From Halorubrum sp. Hd13 (GTDB taxonomy: Archaea > Halobacteriota > Halobacteria > Halobacteriales > Haloferacaceae), in NCBI RefSeq assembly GCF_002252755.1, contig NZ_NHOY01000013.1, positions 1 to 64,000 of the forward strand: a DNA stretch of 64,000 bases. Reading direction: 5' to 3'. This document shows positions 60,395 to 64,000 of this stretch, piece by piece. The notes under the pieces are model-generated. The model saw only the letters and a list, made by a program, of their open reading frames with translations, ran no database searches and was not told the DNA's origin. Numbering within the stretch: position 1 is the stretch's first letter; every line of letters begins with the position of its first letter. The translations under genes and the position numbers were made by a program.

Positions 60395-60468
60395 GCTCGA
60401 CGGCCTCCCGAGCCCGTCGGAGCGCGACCGATCGCGGCGGGACGACCGTCCCGGCGGGGGAAGCATGA
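60391..60468 (+). CDS. Bridging mini-ORF (25 aa) overlapping genes on both sides
   Basis: Its ATG is inside the dehydrogenase stop (ATGA at 60391-60394), and its own stop is inside the DUF354 start (ATGA at 60465-60468). It starts MSSTASRARRSATDRGGT and fills the 70-nt gap exactly. A ribosome could thus pass from one gene to the next without releasing the mRNA. The peptide itself has no visible domain. Confidence 0.5.
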   Translation: MSSTASRARRSATDRGGTTVPAGEA

Positions 60469-61502
60469 AGATCGCCGTGACGATCCAACGACCGCCGCAC
60501 GTGCATTTCTACCGGCACGTCATCGAGGCGCTCGAACCGACCGCCCACGAGACGCGGGTCTACGTTCGCGACTCGGAGATAACGACCGCGCTGCTCGACG
60601 CGTTCGGCATCGAGCACACCGTGCTGACCGACACCGCAAACGGGTCGATGGGGGGTCTCGTGACGTCGCAGCTGCTGTTCGAATCCCGACTGCTCCGTCG
60701 ACTGCTCCGGTTTCGCCCGGACGTCGTGACGGGTATCGGCGGCCTCTCCGCGTCCCACGCGGGGACGGTGGCCGGCGCCAGAACCGTCGCGTTCACCGAC
60801 ACCGAACACGCGAGACTGTCGAACGCGCTCACGAGGCCGTTCGCCGACGCGATCCACACGCCGGACTGTTTCCATCGGGATTTCGGCCCCAAACACGCCC
60901 GATACGCGGGCTATCACGAACTCGCGTACCTGCATCCGAACCGGTTCGACCCGGACCCGAGCGTGCCGGAGGCGGCGGGAGTCGACCCCGCCGAGCCGCT
61001 CGCGGTCGTCCGGCTCACCGACTGGGACGCGATGCACGACGTCGGCGCCGGGGGGATGGCCGACGTGACCGACGTCGTCGAACGGCTGGAGGCGGCCGGC
61101 GCGCAGGTCCGGGTGACCTCGGAGGTGCAGACGTCGAGCGATCTCGACGATCGCGCCCTCGACGTCCCGCCGGAGGAGGTCCACCACCTGCTCGCGCACG
61201 CGGACGTGTATCTCGGTGAGGGGGCGACGATGGCGGCCGAGAGCGCCGTGCTCGGCACGCCCGCGGTGTACGTCAACACGCTCCGGATGGGGTACACCGA
61301 CGAGCTCGAGGCGCGATACGGGCTGCTGTACAACTGTCAGGGCTCGTTCCGACACGACCGGGCGATCGAGACGGCGGAACGCGTCTTGAACGGTGACGAG
61401 GACCATGACTTCGAGGCGCGGCGTGACCGCCTGCTCGACGAGAAGACGGACCCGCACCGCTCGATACTGCGGGCACTCGGCGTGGAGGGGGTGCCGGCGT
61501 GA
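60465..61502 (+). CDS. DUF354 protein (GT-B / UDP-GlcNAc 2-epimerase-like fold)
   Basis: A 345-residue protein. MKIAVTIQRPPHVHFYRHVI begins the DUF354 pattern; DVVTGIGGLSASHAGTVAGA (about residue 86) and YLGEGATMAAESAVLGTPAV (about 247) correspond to the sugar-nucleotide-binding loops of the UDP-GlcNAc 2-epimerase/GT-B superfamily. Members are archaeal and uncharacterised. Here it could be the missing 2-epimerase (WbpI role) or a glycosyltransferase. Starts at ATG 60465 in overlap with the bridging ORF. Stop overlaps the next gene (GTGA). Confidence 0.85.
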   Translation: MKIAVTIQRPPHVHFYRHVIEALEPTAHETRVYVRDSEITTALLDAFGIEHTVLTDTANGSMGGLVTSQLLFESRLLRRLLRFRPDVVTGIGGLSASHAGTVAGARTVAFTDTEHARLSNALTRPFADAIHTPDCFHRDFGPKHARYAGYHELAYLHPNRFDPDPSVPEAAGVDPAEPLAVVRLTDWDAMHDVGAGGMADVTDVVERLEAAGAQVRVTSEVQTSSDLDDRALDVPPEEVHHLLAHADVYLGEGATMAAESAVLGTPAVYVNTLRMGYTDELEARYGLLYNCQGSFRHDRAIETAERVLNGDEDHDFEARRDRLLDEKTDPHRSILRALGVEGVPA

Positions 61503-62449
61503 CGGACCTCAGCGTCCTGCAGCTGGCGTCGTCCGAGGAGGCGTTTTTCACCCAGCAGGTCGACGCGCTGGAGGAACGCGGCGTCGACTGCACGACGCTC
61601 GTCGTCCGCGGCGACGCCGCCGAGGGCGACCCCCGCGGGATCCGCGCGTACGCGGAGACGTACGGCGACGTCCTCGCCGAGGCGAGCGGGTCGTACGATC
61701 TGGTCCACGCGAACTACGGGCTTGTCGGGCCGCTCGCGCTCGCACAGCCGGTTCGCCCGGTCGTGTTGACGCTGTGGGGGTCGGAAGTGATGGGATACTC
61801 GAACCGGCTCGACCGGGTCACCCGATTCGCCGCTCGACACAGCGACGCCGTCATCGCCCCGAATGAAGCCGTCTCTCGGCGGTTGGACTGCGACCACGAG
61901 GTCGTCCCGTTCGGCGTCGACCTCGAGCTGTTCAGGCCCATCGACCGGACCCAGGCGCGGAAACGGCTCGGGTGGGACCAGTCGAAGCGGTTCGTCCTCT
62001 TCCCGTACGACACGGACCGGGACGTGAAGGACTTCGAACGCGCACAGCGGGTCGTCTCCGAGGCCGTGGTGAACGCCGAGGTCAAGGCGATCCACGGGCG
62101 CGAGTACGAAGAGATGCCCTACCTCATGAACGCCTGTGACGTCCTCCTCGTTACCTCCGAGCGCGAGAGCGGTCCGATGGTCGTCCGCGAAGCGGCCGCC
62201 TGTAACGTGCCGGTCGTTTCGACCGACGTCGGGTTCGCGGCCGAGACGCTCGCCGACGTGGAGAACAGCCACGTCGCCGACACCGACGACGAACTGGCCG
62301 ACGCGCTCGACGCGACGCTCCGGTCCGCCGGCCGATCGAACGGCCGCGAGCGCGTGAGAGCGCATACGGCGGAGCGTATGGCGACCGATCTGCACTCGAT
62401 CTACAGCGCCCTTCTCGCGACCGACGGCGCTCGGTTATCGTCCGAGTAA
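61499..62449 (+). CDS. Glycosyltransferase, GT-B fold (family 4-like)
   Basis: A 316-residue protein starting GTG 61499, in overlap with the DUF354 gene. LSVLQLASSEEAFFTQQVDA is the N-terminal lobe, PVVLTLWGSEVMGYSNRLDR and VPFGVDLELFRPIDR mark the linker, and LVTSERESGPMVVREAAACN is the EPxG/E-type nucleotide-sugar motif. VSTDVGFAAETLADVENSHV follows. It is short for GT4 but complete in motifs. It probably adds the new sugar to a growing glycan. Confidence 0.87.
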   Translation: MTDLSVLQLASSEEAFFTQQVDALEERGVDCTTLVVRGDAAEGDPRGIRAYAETYGDVLAEASGSYDLVHANYGLVGPLALAQPVRPVVLTLWGSEVMGYSNRLDRVTRFAARHSDAVIAPNEAVSRRLDCDHEVVPFGVDLELFRPIDRTQARKRLGWDQSKRFVLFPYDTDRDVKDFERAQRVVSEAVVNAEVKAIHGREYEEMPYLMNACDVLLVTSERESGPMVVREAAACNVPVVSTDVGFAAETLADVENSHVADTDDELADALDATLRSAGRSNGRERVRAHTAERMATDLHSIYSALLATDGARLSSE

Positions 62450-62556
62450 GCGATTCCGGGCGGGCGGCGTCCGAGCGAACGATTTCGAACGACCGAAAGT
62501 CGCCCGCTTAGCCTCTCGATAGTAATCCCCGATAACACCGATAGGCCGTGGTACGC

Positions 62557-62667
62557 ATGGCAGTCTCCAATGAGCCGACGTCGGACACCGCTCGAGCGCC
62601 CGGCTCGAGAACGACGACAGCCCGCGACGAACGTCGAACGCCTCCCGTCCGAAGGGGTGAGCACTGA
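62557..62667 (+). CDS. Leader mini-ORF (36 aa) before glmS
   Basis: It starts MAVSNEPTSDTARAPGSR and stops TGA at 62665-62667, one nt before the glmS ATG (62669). AT-rich GATAGTAATC (62518-62527) is a TATA-like site about 34 nt before its ATG. In bacteria glmS is controlled by a leader ribozyme; no such element is visible here. Confidence 0.35.
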   Translation: MAVSNEPTSDTARAPGSRTTTARDERRTPPVRRGEH

Positions 62668-62668
62668 G

Positions 62669-64000
62669 ATGTGCGGTATCATCGGGTGCGTGGGGGTCGA
62701 CGACTCGGCCGACCGCGTTCTGAGCGGCCTCAAGAACCTCGAGTACAGGGGGTACGACTCCGCCGGGGTGGCCGTCAGCACGGCCGAGGGCATCGCAGTG
62801 CGCAAGCGCGCCGGGAAGATCAGCGACCTCGAAGAGCGGTTCTCCCGCGGGCTCCCCGATGGGGAGATGTCCGTCGGGCACACGCGCTGGAGCACCCACG
62901 GGCCGCCGACCGACGAGAACGCCCACCCGCACACGAGCGGGTCTGAGGACGTCGCGGTGGTCCACAACGGGATCATCTCCAACTACGAGACCCTCCGAGA
63001 GGAGTGCCGCGGCCGCGGATACCGGTTCACCAGCGACACGGACACCGAGGTCGTCGCCCACCTCATCGAACGGTACCTCGACCGGGGTGACGGCCCCGAG
63101 ACGGCGTTCCGGAAGACGGTAGACCGGATAGCGGGGAGCTACGCTATCGCCGTCCTGATCGAGGGGTCAGAGACCGTATACGCGGCGCGGGAAGGCTCCC
63201 CGCTCGTGCTCGGGATCGGCGACGACGCCGAGGCGGGCGGCTACTACCTCGCGAGCGACGTGCCCGCGTTTCTCGAACACACCGATCAGGTGGTGTACCT
63301 CCAAGACGGCGACGTTCTCACCGTCTCCCCGGACGGCTACTCGTTCCTCGAACGGGGCGGGACGGAGCGGGAGAGACCGGTCGAGACGGTCGAGTGGAGC
63401 GCGGGCGAGACCGGCAAGGGAGGGTACGATCACTTCATGATCAAGGAGATCGAAGAGCAGCCGACCTCCCTCGCCGACACCTTGGAAGGGCGGGCCGATC
63501 CGGACGGCGGGATGATCGAGTTCGAGTCGTTCCCGGACGGGTCGTTCGCCGACGTTCAGGAGGTCCACTTGGTCGCCTGTGGAACGTCGTACCACGCCGC
63601 GATGTACGGCGCGAGGATCCTGAACAAAAGGGGCATCCGAGCGACGTCGTACCGGGCGAGCCAGTACGGGGACACCGTCCCGAAAGACGAGGAAACGCTG
63701 GTCATCGCGGTCACGCAGAGCGGCGAGACGGCGGACACGCTCGCCGCACTCAACGCCGCGAAACGCGACGGAGCCCGGACGTTCGCCGTCACGAACGTCG
63801 TCGGATCGACCGTCTCGCGGGAGGCGGATTCGACGGTGTACATCCGGGCCGGTCCGGAGATCGGCGTCGCGGCGACCAAGACGTTCTCCTCGCAGGTCGT
63901 CACGCTCGCGATGCTCGCCGAGGAGTTCGCGGCCGACATCGATGGCGCGACCCCGCGAGACGACACGCAGGAGTTCGTGGCGGCGCTCTCCCGGCTCCCT
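62669..64000 (+). CDS. glmS: Glucosamine-6-phosphate synthase (isomerising), cut at window end
   Basis: 444 codons are visible; the true C-terminus (about 150 residues) is outside. The N-terminal nucleophile Cys2 of MCGIIGCVG, GHTRWSTHG and HNGIISN form the glutaminase domain (to about 240). The first SIS domain has VACGTSYHAAMYGARIL and VIAVTQSGETADTLAAL. It converts fructose-6-P and Gln to glucosamine-6-P, the source of UDP-GlcNAc, the probable substrate of the preceding uronic-acid route. Its promoter and leader ORF suggest separate control from the operon. Confidence 0.95.
   Translation, partial: MCGIIGCVGVDDSADRVLSGLKNLEYRGYDSAGVAVSTAEGIAVRKRAGKISDLEERFSRGLPDGEMSVGHTRWSTHGPPTDENAHPHTSGSEDVAVVHNGIISNYETLREECRGRGYRFTSDTDTEVVAHLIERYLDRGDGPETAFRKTVDRIAGSYAIAVLIEGSETVYAAREGSPLVLGIGDDAEAGGYYLASDVPAFLEHTDQVVYLQDGDVLTVSPDGYSFLERGGTERERPVETVEWSAGETGKGGYDHFMIKEIEEQPTSLADTLEGRADPDGGMIEFESFPDGSFADVQEVHLVACGTSYHAAMYGARILNKRGIRATSYRASQYGDTVPKDEETLVIAVTQSGETADTLAALNAAKRDGARTFAVTNVVGSTVSREADSTVYIRAGPEIGVAATKTFSSQVVTLAMLAEEFAADIDGATPRDDTQEFVAALSRLP

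Noticed and set aside
62450-62668. glmS ribozyme in the glmS leader
   Set aside because: No conserved glmS-ribozyme core could be matched by eye, the organism is archaeal, and a leader ORF fills the region.
1-64000. tRNA, rRNA, insertion sequence, integrase or prophage genes
   Set aside because: I saw no cloverleaf with a GTTCGA-type T arm, no rRNA core, no transposase or integrase motif. A tRNAscan-SE or ISfinder run could still find a short or degraded one.

Overview
The window is chromosomal DNA from a halophilic archaeon (class Halobacteria, most like Halorubrum or a close relative). It is strongly GC-rich. Its proteins are acidic and D/E/V/A-rich. Signal peptides are Tat-type lipoprotein or twin-arginine signals, and many genes have a TATA-like element about 25-30 nt before the start codon, as leaderless haloarchaeal transcripts do. 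Archaeal marker genes agree: cetZ, cofC, cofG, DacZ-type cyclase, zinc-lid adenylate kinase, EMC3/DUF106 and the bacterioruberin genes. The assignment rests on gene content and sequence style, not on a database search.

Layout. 0-9.1 kb: a cut DUF389 membrane protein, an FNT channel fused to two universal-stress domains, a SIMPL lipoprotein, and a TAXI-type TRAP uptake system (binding lipoprotein, DUF1850 protein, fused permease). 9.1-24.7 kb: housekeeping and stress genes (multicopper oxidase, phosphodiesterase, PAS/GAF histidine kinase, Usp, acetyltransferase, adk, EMC3, ATP-grasp ligase, tmk, CNNM-type transporter, double Usp, NDUFA9-like reductase). 24.8-28.1 kb: cetZ with cofC and cofG (coenzyme F420). 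28.1-33.4 kb: MscS channel, MATE exporter, thiE and two SDR oxidoreductases; the gap between the SDR genes holds a highly structured, promoter-bearing repeat element. 33.5-37.5 kb: the bacterioruberin operon crtD-lyeJ-cruF, then a DacZ-like diadenylate cyclase. 37.5-38.7 kb: a non-coding stretch with 20-bp repeats and an AT-rich island. 38.7-64 kb: an accessory region devoted largely to surface glycans. It includes glycosyltransferases, an LpxD-like acyltransferase, a polysaccharide deacetylase, an alkaline-phosphatase-superfamily hydrolase, three unusual winged-helix regulators (two membrane-anchored), and an operon resembling the WbpA/B/D/E route to UDP-2,3-diacetamido-uronic acid, with two GT-B-fold proteins and the start of glmS.

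Two observations stand out. First, many genes, above all in the glycan region, are preceded by very short ORFs whose stop codon overlaps or nearly touches the start codon of the main gene. Several of these mini-ORFs begin exactly where a leaderless transcript should start, and one bridges two operon genes with ATGA overlaps at both ends. This suggests a recurrent layer of translational coupling or leader-peptide control. Second, the 32.25-32.68 kb gap holds a candidate structured RNA (16-bp long-range helix, stem-loops with tandem G-A motifs, palindromic TATA element) followed by 57-bp tandem repeats that each carry a TATA box. Neither observation is proven by the sequence alone; the tests are given with each finding.
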